A DNA stretch of 34,289 nt, taken from JBOGDS01 sp050743075 (GTDB lineage Bacteria; Actinomycetota; Actinomycetes; Jiangellales; Jiangellaceae). The notes under the pieces are model-generated. The model saw nothing but the letters and a program-made list of their open reading frames with translations. It was not told where the DNA came from and did not search any database. Positions 15,313-22,662 of the stretch are shown piece after piece (position 1 is the first letter of the stretch; each line of letters begins with the position of its first letter). Location of the stretch: assembly GCA_050743075.1 (NCBI GenBank), contig JBOGDS010000036.1, positions 1-34,289 on the forward strand. Direction: 5' to 3'. A program made the translations under genes and the position numbers.

Positions 15313-16104
15313 GTGATGCGCTTCCTCGCTTCCCGGCAGTGGGCGGTGCGCATCCTCGCCGGCCTGGTCCTCGTGGCCGCCTGTGTCCGGCTGGGCATGT
15401 GGCAGCTGGACCGCAACGAGGAGCGGTCCGCTCGCAACGCCGTCGTCGAGGAGAACGCCCACCGCGAGCCGGTCGCCGTCGACGACCTGCTCGAACCTGG
15501 CCAACCGGTGCGGCCGGACCAGCAGTGGAGGCCGGTGGCGGCCACGGGCAGGTACGACGTCGACCACCAGCTCGTGGTCCGGCTGCGCCCGCGCGACGGC
15601 GAGCCCGGCGTACATGTGCTCACACCGCTGGTGACCGCCACCGGAGCGGCCCTGCTGGTCGACCGCGGCTTCGTCCCCCTGGACGGTCCGGCGGCGGAGA
15701 TCCCGACAGTCTTCCCCCCGCCGTCGGGCGAGGCCGAGGTCGTCGGACGGGTCCGCGCGAGCGAGGAGGGCCGAGGGACCGGTGGCGACCCGGCGACGGG
15801 TGCGGTCCGATACGTCGACGTCGACGAGATTGCGGCGACATTCCCCTACCCGGTGTACGGCGCGTGGGTCGAGCTCATCGAGGAGCAGCCGTCCCTGTCG
15901 ACCGCGCCATTGACGCCCGCACCACCCACGCTGGAGTCCGGCCCGCACCTGTCCTACGCGATCCAGTGGTTCCTGTTCGCGTGCGTCGGCGTCGGCGGCT
16001 TCGTGTTCCTGGTGCGCGCGGAGTCCCGGGTCCGCCGCGAGGACCAGCAGCAACAATCACCTCTCCGTGATCATGAAGCATTAGGGGTGCCAGGCGACCG
16101 GTAA
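15313..16104 (+). CDS. SURF1 family protein (cytochrome oxidase assembly factor)
   Basis: 263 aa from GTG 15313 (an ATG follows directly as codon 2). Topology is that of SURF1: one membrane helix at about 12-28 ending in LGMWQLDRNEER, a periplasmic domain (WRPVAATGRYD, GVHVLTPLV, ALLVDRGFVP) and a second helix at about 216-234 (LSYAIQWFLFACVGVGGFVFL). SURF1 helps heme insertion into aa3-type oxidases, and YAIQWF is the family's C-terminal motif. The last dozen residues (LRDHEALGVPGDR) and the stop are coded by a palindromic repeat, so this tail is probably not part of the ancestral protein. Confidence 0.9.
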   Translation: MMRFLASRQWAVRILAGLVLVAACVRLGMWQLDRNEERSARNAVVEENAHREPVAVDDLLEPGQPVRPDQQWRPVAATGRYDVDHQLVVRLRPRDGEPGVHVLTPLVTATGAALLVDRGFVPLDGPAAEIPTVFPPPSGEAEVVGRVRASEEGRGTGGDPATGAVRYVDVDEIAATFPYPVYGAWVELIEEQPSLSTAPLTPAPPTLESGPHLSYAIQWFLFACVGVGGFVFLVRAESRVRREDQQQQSPLRDHEALGVPGDR

Positions 16105-16120
16105 TGCTTCATGATCATGG
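16065..16120. repeat. CATGATCATG-type inverted repeat, copy 1
   Basis: Arms CCGTGATCATGAAGCATTA (16065-16083) and TAATGCTTCATGATCATGG (16102-16120) pair over 19 positions with one G-T, around an 18-nt loop. The stop TAA of the SURF1 gene opens the right arm. It could act as a terminator or a mobile palindromic unit. Its AT-rich arms stand out against the GC-rich surroundings. Confidence 0.85.
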
Positions 16121-16152
16121 GAGGGCGGCGAAACGAGAGGGGTGGGGGCGAC

Positions 16153-17943
16153 ATGGCCGGGCTGATCGAGGACCACGGCCTGCTGGGCGACCTGCACACC
16201 GCCGCGCTGGTCGATCGCGACGGCACGGTCGACTGGCTGTGCCTTCCCCGATTCGACTCCGCCGCGTGCTTCGCCTCGCTGCTCGGCGACCATCGCCACG
16301 GCTACTGGCGGCTGGCGCCCGCCGGTGCCGGAGATGCGGACCGGCGCGGGTACAGGGGCGACACGATGATCCTCGAGCACGAGTGGGACACCCCTGACGG
16401 CACGGCACGGATCGTCGACTTCATGCCCCCCGGCGGAGGCAAGCACGACCTGGTACGCATCGTGGAAGGGGTCTCCGGGCGCGTCCACGTGCACAGCGAG
16501 CTCCGGCTGCGCTTCGACTACGGCCGCTCGGTGCCGTGGGTGCATCGCGTGGACGGGCAGGTCGTCGGGATCAGCGGACCGGACGCCGTCGGGCTGCACA
16601 CCGCCGTGCCGACCTACGGCCGCCACCTCACGACTCACGCCGACGTGACGGTCGAGGCGGGCGACCAGGCCACCTTCGTGCTGACCTGGCACCCGTCACA
16701 CCTGCCGCCTCCCGAGCCCGCCGACCCACGCCTCTCGCTGGTCGCGACCGAGCGGTTCTGGACCGACTGGGCAAGCCGGTGTGTCTACAACGGCCCGTAC
16801 CGGGAGGAGGTCCTGCGTTCCCTGCTCACGCTCAAAGCGCTGACCTACGCGCCGACCGGCGGCATCGTTGCCGCCCCGACGACGTCGCTTCCGGAGAACC
16901 TCGGCGGCGTCCGCAACTGGGACTACCGCTACTGCTGGCTGCGCGACTCCGCGTTCACTCTCGACGCGCTCATCCGCAGCGGCTACGTCGACGAGGCCAG
17001 GGCGTGGCGCGACTGGCTGCTGCGTGCCATCGGCGGCAACCCCGACGACCTGCAGATCATGTACGGCGTTGCCGGCGAGCGCCGGCTGATCGAGTACGAT
17101 CTCGACTGGCTGCCCGGCTACGAGAGGTCCCGTCCGGTGCGGGTCGGCAACGCTGCCGCCGAGCAATTCCAGATCGACGTCTACGGCGAGGTCATCGACA
17201 CGCTGAGCCGGGCCAGGGCGCACGGTCTGCCGCTCGAACGGCATGCGTGGGCGTTGCAGGAGCACCTGGTGCGCCACCTGGAGCAGTGCTGGATCGAGCC
17301 CGACGAGGGCATCTGGGAGATCCGCGGCGAGCGCCGGCACTTCGTGCACTCCAAGGTCATGGCATGGGTCGCGGCCGACCGCATCGTCAAGGCCGTCCAG
17401 GAGGAGGGCTTCCGGTCCCACGACCTCGACCGGTGGCGAGCCCTTCGTGCGACCATCCATGCCGAGGTCTGCGCCAAGGGGTTCGACGCCGAACGGAACA
17501 CGTTCACGCAGAACTACGGCCTGCCCCACCTCGACGCCTCGTTGCTGCAGATCCCGATCGTCGGCTTCCTCCCCCCGGAGGACCCGCGCGTCGTCGGCAC
17601 GGTCGACGCGGTGATGGCCGAGCTGAGTACGGACTCCGGTCTCGTGCTGCGTTACCGCACCGACCACGACATCGACGGCCTACCCGGCGACGAGGGCGCG
17701 TTCCTGGCGTGCAGCTTCTGGCTGGTCGAAGCGCTGTACCTCACCGGCCGCCACGACCGCGCACGCGAGCTGTTCGAGCACCTGCTCTCGTTGCGCAACG
17801 ATCTCGGGCTACTCGCCGAGGAGTACGACCCGCGGATCGACCGCATGGTCGGCAACTTCCCGCAGGCGCTCAGCCACATCCCGCTGGTGACCGCGGCATT
17901 ACTGCTCGCCGACGTGCCCGGCCCTGCCACCGGGCGGGCGTGA
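16153..17943 (+). CDS. Glycoside hydrolase family 15 protein (glucoamylase/trehalase-like)
   Basis: 596 aa from ATG 16153, chosen because GAGAGGGGTGGGGG precedes it and the family begins IEDHGLLGDLHTAALVDRDGTVDWLC. An earlier ATG at 16111 lies inside the repeat. Residues 1-200 are the N-terminal beta-sandwich; the (alpha/alpha)6 barrel follows, with RNWDYRYCWLRD (254-265), the general-acid region PDEGIWEIRG (Glu at about 385-389) and the general-base region LLAEEYDP near 560, then FPQALSHI. Related actinobacterial proteins include alpha,alpha-trehalases, so trehalose or short alpha-glucans are likely substrates. No signal peptide; cytosolic. Confidence 0.92.
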   Translation: MAGLIEDHGLLGDLHTAALVDRDGTVDWLCLPRFDSAACFASLLGDHRHGYWRLAPAGAGDADRRGYRGDTMILEHEWDTPDGTARIVDFMPPGGGKHDLVRIVEGVSGRVHVHSELRLRFDYGRSVPWVHRVDGQVVGISGPDAVGLHTAVPTYGRHLTTHADVTVEAGDQATFVLTWHPSHLPPPEPADPRLSLVATERFWTDWASRCVYNGPYREEVLRSLLTLKALTYAPTGGIVAAPTTSLPENLGGVRNWDYRYCWLRDSAFTLDALIRSGYVDEARAWRDWLLRAIGGNPDDLQIMYGVAGERRLIEYDLDWLPGYERSRPVRVGNAAAEQFQIDVYGEVIDTLSRARAHGLPLERHAWALQEHLVRHLEQCWIEPDEGIWEIRGERRHFVHSKVMAWVAADRIVKAVQEEGFRSHDLDRWRALRATIHAEVCAKGFDAERNTFTQNYGLPHLDASLLQIPIVGFLPPEDPRVVGTVDAVMAELSTDSGLVLRYRTDHDIDGLPGDEGAFLACSFWLVEALYLTGRHDRARELFEHLLSLRNDLGLLAEEYDPRIDRMVGNFPQALSHIPLVTAALLLADVPGPATGRA

Positions 17944-17961
17944 CGACCCGTGCCCTGCCGA

Positions 17962-18717
17962 CTAGACGCAGCGCCGTGCAAGGGCGGGAAGCACGGTCGA
18001 GATGGGGTCCCGGAGCACCGCGTCGGCCATGTCGTCGTACGGCGTCGGCTCGGCGTTCACGACGACCAGCCGAGCACCAGAGCCCACCGCCATGTCGCAC
18101 AGGCTCGCTGCCGGGTGGACCTGCAGCGACGAGCCGACGGCGAGAAACACGTCGCAGTCGATGGCCGCGTCGACCGCCGACTGCCAGACATCGGGCCGGA
18201 GGGACTGCCCGAACGAGATCGTCGCCGACTTGAGCATGCCGTCACAGAGTTCGCACCAGGGGTCGGCGTCGCCGCTGTCGACGCGCGCCAGCACATCGTG
18301 CATCGGCTGCCGGTCGCCGCAGGCGAGGCACTCGGCCTGCCGCATGGTGCCGTGAACCTCGACCACCAGCGCCGGGTCGGAGCCGGCGCGCTGATGCAGC
18401 TCGTCGATGTTCTGGGTCACCAGCCCGCGCAGCTTGCCGGATCGCTCCAGGGCCACGAGGGCGGCGTGGCCGGCGTTCGGCTCGGCCGTCCAGGCCGGGT
18501 GGGCTCGCCGGTTCTGCCAGGCCTGCACCCGGACCTCACGGTCCGCGACGTACCGGTCCAGCGTGAACATGCTCTGCGCCGCCGGGTTGGTGGTCCACAG
18601 CCCCTGCGGCCCGCGAAAGTCCGGGATTCCTGAGTCGGTGGAGATGCCGGCGCCGCTGAGAACCGTGGCCCGCGATGCCTCGCAGAGCCAGGTCGCCACC
18701 AAGGCGAGCGTGTCCAC
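17962..18717 (-). CDS. Sir2-family NAD-dependent protein deacylase
   Basis: 251 aa. GAGIS (22-26) and PDFRG bind NAD; TQNIDELH (101-108) and catalytic His122 (VHG) are present; zinc is held by Cys130, Cys133, Cys155 and Cys158; GSSLQVHPA closes the nucleotide pocket. The FGE motif of many sirtuins reads SFGQSL. Likely removes acyl groups from lysines of metabolic enzymes. GTG start; TACGAT ends 7 nt upstream, suggesting a leaderless mRNA. Convergent with the GH15 gene across 18 nt and divergent from the SDR gene. Confidence 0.93.
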   Translation of the reverse strand: MDTLALVATWLCEASRATVLSGAGISTDSGIPDFRGPQGLWTTNPAAQSMFTLDRYVADREVRVQAWQNRRAHPAWTAEPNAGHAALVALERSGKLRGLVTQNIDELHQRAGSDPALVVEVHGTMRQAECLACGDRQPMHDVLARVDSGDADPWCELCDGMLKSATISFGQSLRPDVWQSAVDAAIDCDVFLAVGSSLQVHPAASLCDMAVGSGARLVVVNAEPTPYDDMADAVLRDPISTVLPALARRCV

Positions 18718-18724
18718 CTCGCCG

Positions 18725-18734
18725 ATCGTACGGT
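18725..18734. promoter_or_regulatory. Overlapping divergent -10 boxes (sirtuin and SDR genes)
   Basis: TACGAT on the minus strand (18730-18725) ends 7 nt before the sirtuin GTG, and TACGGT on the plus strand (18729-18734) faces the SDR gene. The two hexamers share two bases, so RNA polymerase could probably not use both at once. Confidence 0.35.
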
Positions 18735-18758
18735 GCGCCGGTACGGCAGGATGGCCGT

Positions 18759-19514
18759 ATGGATCTTGGTCTGCAGGAACGCGTCTACATCGTCACCGGC
18801 GGCAGTCGAGGCCTCGGCCGGGCGGCCGCACACGCGCTCGTCACCGACGGAGCGCGGGTGCTTCTGTCGTCGCGCGACGGCGGCGCCGTCCAGCGTGCGG
18901 CGAGCGAACTGGGACGCAACGCGGCCGGCGTGGCCGCGGACAACGCCGACCCTCAGACGCCCGAACGGCTGGTCGTCGCCGCGCACGATCACTTCGGCCG
19001 GCTCGACGGTGCCCTGTTGAGCGTCGGCGGCCCTCCCACCGGCACCGTCATGGACACCCAAGACGATGCCTGGCGGGCCGCCTTCGACAGCGTCTTCCTC
19101 GGCGGCGTCCGGCTCGGCCGCAGCCTCGGCGACGCGCTGGACGACGGCGGCTCCCTGCTCTTCGTGCTCTCGACGTCGGTTCGCTCCCCCATTCCCGGGC
19201 TGGCCGTGTCCAACGGGCTCCGCCCGGGTCTCGCGATGGTGGCCAAGCAGCTCGCGGACGAGCTGGGGCCACGTGGGGTGCGGGTGAATGGGCTGATGCC
19301 CGGCCGAATCGAGACCGACCGGGTGCGCGAGCTCGACGCGCTCGACGGCGATCCCGCGGAGGTCAGGCAGAAGCGGTCGGCTGGAATCCCGCTGCGGCGC
19401 TACGGCCGCCCCGAGGAGTTCGGCGCTGCGGCAGCGTTCCTGCTCTCCCCGGCGGCGTCGTACGTGACCGGCACCATGCTCGCGGTCGACGGCGGCGGGC
19501 TACGCACGCTGTAG
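18759..19514 (+). CDS. Atypical short-chain dehydrogenase/reductase lacking the YxxxK motif
   Basis: 251 aa from ATG 18759 (GGCAGG upstream; family start GLQERVYIVTGGSRGLG). The Rossmann core is intact: TGGSRGLG (13-20) and SVGGPPTG in place of NAG. At the catalytic site the order is STS...PGLAVSNGLRPGLA: Ser151-x3-Arg155 stands where Tyr-x3-Lys should be. This substitution is found throughout one SDR subfamily often called 3-oxoacyl-ACP reductase-like, so it looks like a family trait and not a mutation. The C-terminus YVTGTMLAVDGGGLRTL is normal. Reaction unknown; classical FabG chemistry is doubtful. Confidence 0.88.
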   Translation: MDLGLQERVYIVTGGSRGLGRAAAHALVTDGARVLLSSRDGGAVQRAASELGRNAAGVAADNADPQTPERLVVAAHDHFGRLDGALLSVGGPPTGTVMDTQDDAWRAAFDSVFLGGVRLGRSLGDALDDGGSLLFVLSTSVRSPIPGLAVSNGLRPGLAMVAKQLADELGPRGVRVNGLMPGRIETDRVRELDALDGDPAEVRQKRSAGIPLRRYGRPEEFGAAAAFLLSPAASYVTGTMLAVDGGGLRTL

Positions 19515-19528
19515 GGGGCCGCGCCCCT
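19513..19528 (+). terminator. Small hairpin at the SDR gene end
   Basis: AGGGG and CCCCT pair around GCCGCG at the SDR stop codon. Short; may work together with the adjacent palindrome. Confidence 0.25.
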
Positions 19529-19534
19529 GCCACA

Positions 19535-19548
19535 CCCATGATCATGGG
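19535..19548. repeat. CATGATCATG palindrome, copy 2 (minimal form)
   Basis: CCCATGATCATGGG is a perfect 14-bp palindrome between convergent SDR and ABC exporter genes; the exporter stop codon lies inside it. It equals the outer part of the two longer inverted repeats at 16065 and 25407. Confidence 0.75.
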
Positions 19549-21440
19549 GAGAGGGCCGGCAGGTCGGCCTGCGGCGCGAACTGGGTTCGGTAGAGCTCGG
19601 CGTAGAGCCCGCCGGCGGCGAGCAGGGTGTCATGGTCACCCGACTCGACGATCCGCCCGTTCTCGACGACGAGGATCCGGTCGGCGCCCCGGATGGTCGA
19701 CAACCGGTGTGCGATCACCAGCGAGGTGCGCCCGACGAGGGCGCGTTCGAGTGCCCGCTGGACCGCCGCCTCGGACTCGGAGTCCAGGTGGGCGGTCGCC
19801 TCGTCCAGGACCACGATCCGTGGTGCCTTCAGGAGCAACCGAGCCAGCGCGAGCCGCTGCTTCTCGCCGCCGGACAGGCGGTACCCGCGGTCACCGACCA
19901 CGGTGTCGAGACCGTCGGGCAACGCCGCGACCAGATCCCAGATCTGGGCGGCCTGCAGAGCGCCCCGCAGGTCGACGTCGTCGGCGTCGGCACGCGCATA
20001 GGCCAGGTTGGCGCCGATCGTGTCGTGGAACATGTGGGCGTCCTGGGTCACCACACCGACGGCGTCGGACAACGACTCCAGCGTGAGGTTGCGCACGTCA
20101 CGTCCGCCCAGCCTGACTGCTCCACCGGTCGGGTCGTAGAGGCGCGAGACCAGGTGGGTGATCGTCGACTTGCCCGCTCCCGACGGCCCGACGAGCGCAA
20201 CCAGCTCGCCCGGCTCGACCCGGAAGGAGACGCCGCGCAGCACCTCGTCGCCCGCCCCGCTGTCCGCACGCGCCACCGCCTCCAAAGAGGCCAAAGACAC
20301 GTCCTCCGCCGCTGGGTATCGGAAACGGACGTCGTCGAACTCGATGCCGAGCGCACCGGTGTCGGCCAGCAGTGGGCGGGCGCCGGGACGGTCGCGCACC
20401 ATCGGCTCGAGATCGAGCACCTCGAAGACCCGCTCGAAGCTGACCAGCGCCGTCATCACATCGACCTGCACATTCGACAGCGCCATCAACGGCCCGTACA
20501 GACGGGTCAGCAGCGCCGCCAGCGCCACCAGCGTGCCCACTTGGAGTTCGCCGTCGACGGCGAGCCAACCGCCGACGCCGTAGACGAGCGCCGTGGCGAG
20601 GGACGAGAGCAACACCAGGCCGGTGAAGAAGTACCGCGCGTACAGCGCCTGCTTGACACCGATGTCCCGGACCTGCCCTGCGGCCTCCCCGAACCGAGCG
20701 GTCTCGGCGTCGTACTTGCCGAAGATCTTGACCAGGAGCGCACCGGCGACGTTGAACCGCTCGGTCATGGTCTGGCTCATCTCGGCGTTGAGCTGCATCG
20801 ACTCGCGCGAGATGTCGGCGAGCTTCCGTCCGATGAAGCGGGCTGGTAGCAGGAAGAGTGGGACGAGCACGAGGACGAGCAGCGTGATCTGCCAGGACAG
20901 CACGATCATCGCGGCGACCGCCAGGACCAGCGTCACCGCGTTGCTGACGACCTGCGAGAGCGTGGACGTGAACGCCTGCTGGGCCCCGATGACGTCGGTG
21001 TTGAGCCGCGATACCAGCGACCCGGTCTGGGTCCGGGTGAAGAACGCCACCGGCTGGCGCTGAACGTGGTCGAACACCTGCGTGCGCAGGTCGTAGATCA
21101 GTCCTTCGCCCACCCGCGCCGACGCCCACCGGCCGACCAGCCCCAGCACAGCGTCGACGACGGCCAGTCCGGCCACCGCGACCGCTCCCCACACGACGAC
21201 GTCGTGCCGCCCCGGCGTCACACCCTCGTCGATGACGAGCTTGAGCAGCAGCGGCACCGCGGCAGCGCTGGCCGCGGCGACCACAGTCGTGGCGAGGAAC
21301 ACCGCGATGTGCCGGCGGTAGGGCCGCGCGTACCTCAGGATGCGCCGCGCCGTGCCCTTGGCCAGCCGCTGACGGGTCACACTACGGTCGCGCGAGAAGG
21401 ACCGTGAGGCCATGTAACCGCTCAGGTGACCCATGGACAC
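19542..21440 (-). CDS. ABC exporter (fused membrane and ATPase domains)
   Basis: 632 aa from GTG 21440, which has AGGAGGT 8 nt upstream; ATG 21434 and an upstream start at 21479 are alternatives. Six membrane helices span about residues 35-325 (type IV exporter fold). A nucleotide-binding domain follows, with Walker A GPSGAGKST, Q-loop VTQDAHMF, signature LSGGEKQR, Walker B IVVLDEATAHLD and H-loop AHRLST. Such half-transporters act as homo- or heterodimers exporting lipids, peptides or drugs. No partner half-transporter adjoins, so a homodimer is likely. Substrate unknown. An insert of about 18 residues (EDVSLASLEAVARADSGAG) precedes the NBD core beta strand. Confidence 0.9.
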   Translation of the reverse strand: MSMGHLSGYMASRSFSRDRSVTRQRLAKGTARRILRYARPYRRHIAVFLATTVVAAASAAAVPLLLKLVIDEGVTPGRHDVVVWGAVAVAGLAVVDAVLGLVGRWASARVGEGLIYDLRTQVFDHVQRQPVAFFTRTQTGSLVSRLNTDVIGAQQAFTSTLSQVVSNAVTLVLAVAAMIVLSWQITLLVLVLVPLFLLPARFIGRKLADISRESMQLNAEMSQTMTERFNVAGALLVKIFGKYDAETARFGEAAGQVRDIGVKQALYARYFFTGLVLLSSLATALVYGVGGWLAVDGELQVGTLVALAALLTRLYGPLMALSNVQVDVMTALVSFERVFEVLDLEPMVRDRPGARPLLADTGALGIEFDDVRFRYPAAEDVSLASLEAVARADSGAGDEVLRGVSFRVEPGELVALVGPSGAGKSTITHLVSRLYDPTGGAVRLGGRDVRNLTLESLSDAVGVVTQDAHMFHDTIGANLAYARADADDVDLRGALQAAQIWDLVAALPDGLDTVVGDRGYRLSGGEKQRLALARLLLKAPRIVVLDEATAHLDSESEAAVQRALERALVGRTSLVIAHRLSTIRGADRILVVENGRIVESGDHDTLLAAGGLYAELYRTQFAPQADLPALSP

Positions 21441-21546
21441 CGCACTGACCTCCTCCTCCAGACGCCCCGCTCGCGCCACGCGAGCTCACGGGGCAACGCG
21501 TCCGGGTGGCGTGTTCTTCCGCGCTGCCATGATCGATACACGCTGA

Positions 21547-22296
21547 TCATTCGCGGAGCGTCCGCGCCACGTCTGTGAGGCGTCGAGCCTGGGCGGCCCG
21601 CTCGGCGGCCAGCTGCTCGCCGGTTGCCCGGTGAACGGCATCACGAAGCAGCGGCTTGAGCTCGTGCAGCGCACCGGCCGGTGCCGCCAGCACGGCAGCG
21701 GCGAGGTCGTCGACCGCGGGCCCCAACTCCCCGGCCGGCACGGAGGCCACCGCCAGCCCCAGATCGACGGCCTCCCGGCCGCCGACCCAGCGGCCGGTGG
21801 CACAGATCTCCAAGGCCCGGGGATAGCCGACCGCCCGGACCAGCTGTGCCGTACCGCCCAGGTCAGGCACCAGACCGAGCGACGTCTCTCGCATCGCGAA
21901 CCGGGCGTCATCGGCACACACCATCAGGTCGCAGGCCAGCGCCAGCTGAAAGCCCGCGCCGACCGCATGGCCGGTGACGGCCGCTATCGTCACGGCCGAC
22001 GACAGGCGCCACCAGGTGAACGCGGCTTGGAACCGGGCGATGGCCGCGTCGAGCTCACCCGGCTCGAGCGCGGCGAGATCCGCCAGCGAAGGCTCGCCCG
22101 GGATGCCGCTGCCGTCGAGAATCCGCCGGTCCAGCCCGGCCGAGAACGACGGACCCTCGGCATCGAGCACGACAACGCGCAGGTCGGGGTCGAGCGACGC
22201 GCCGACCGCAGCCAGCGCTCGCCAGGTGGCGGGCGTCTGGGGGTTGCGGGACTCCGGACGGGAGAGGGTGACACGACCGATCGGCGGCTCGGCCAC
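21547..22296 (-). CDS. Enoyl-CoA hydratase/isomerase family protein
   Basis: 249 aa. Crotonase fold: VTLSRPESRNPQTPATWRAL, oxyanion loops FSAGLDRR and AAVTGHAVGAGFQLALACDLMV, then LGLVPDLGGTAQLVRAVG. The second catalytic region reads LVPDLGG; the first Glu position typical of hydratases (NGxxxGGGxE) is Ala-Gly-Phe-Gln here, so an isomerase or other crotonase reaction is possible. GTG start with GAGGGTGG 10 nt upstream. It lies 47 nt after the small HTH gene on the same strand. The ABC-F/HTH/crotonase order resembles the Rv1473-Rv1473A-Rv1472 neighbourhood I recall from Mycobacterium tuberculosis. Confidence 0.88.
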   Translation of the reverse strand: MAEPPIGRVTLSRPESRNPQTPATWRALAAVGASLDPDLRVVVLDAEGPSFSAGLDRRILDGSGIPGEPSLADLAALEPGELDAAIARFQAAFTWWRLSSAVTIAAVTGHAVGAGFQLALACDLMVCADDARFAMRETSLGLVPDLGGTAQLVRAVGYPRALEICATGRWVGGREAVDLGLAVASVPAGELGPAVDDLAAAVLAAPAGALHELKPLLRDAVHRATGEQLAAERAAQARRLTDVARTLRE

Positions 22297-22343
22297 ATAC
22301 CGGAGGCCACCCTCGGCCAGCAGGCCGGCCGGAACGCCCTGCG

Positions 22344-22562
22344 TCAGGACCTCTTCTTCCGCCCCCGCGTCGCTCCACCGCGCCCGCGCAGCTCGACGCC
22401 GGACTCTGACAGCAGCCGATGCACGAAGCCATAGGAGCGGCCGGTCTCACCCGCCAGGTCGCGGATGCTCTTGCCGCCCTCGTACTTCTTCTTCAGATCG
22501 GTAGCAAGCTTGTCTCGCACGCCGCCGCTGATTCGCGCGCCTTTCGCCAGCTTGTCGGCCAC
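22344..22562 (-). CDS. Small helix-turn-helix DNA-binding protein
   Basis: 72 aa from GTG 22562, with GGGGAGG 5 nt upstream. ARDKLAxDLKKKYEGGKSIRDLA-type sequence leads into a helix-turn-helix (SIRDLAGETGRSYGFVHRLLSESG), followed by a basic tail GRGGATRGRKKRS. Closely similar small proteins are universal in actinobacteria, and some sit beside ABC-F genes; the resolvase-like 'IRDLAxETGRSYGFVHR' helix suggests sequence-specific binding. Its targets are unknown. It follows the ABC-F gene by 100 nt on the same strand and could control it. Confidence 0.88.
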   Translation of the reverse strand: MADKLAKGARISGGVRDKLATDLKKKYEGGKSIRDLAGETGRSYGFVHRLLSESGVELRGRGGATRGRKKRS

Positions 22563-22662
22563 GCGTTCCTCCCCGGAAGATCGTCTGATGTGGCTGATGA
22601 CCATGATCCGACGCATCACCGCCAGATGCCAGCCGAATGCAAGATCCGATCTGGATTGTGTT

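Noticed and set aside
21525..21550. CCATGATCGATACACGCTGATCA near the crotonase stop as a fourth palindrome copy
   Set aside because: The arms do not pair beyond a few bases and the CATGATCATG core is incomplete.
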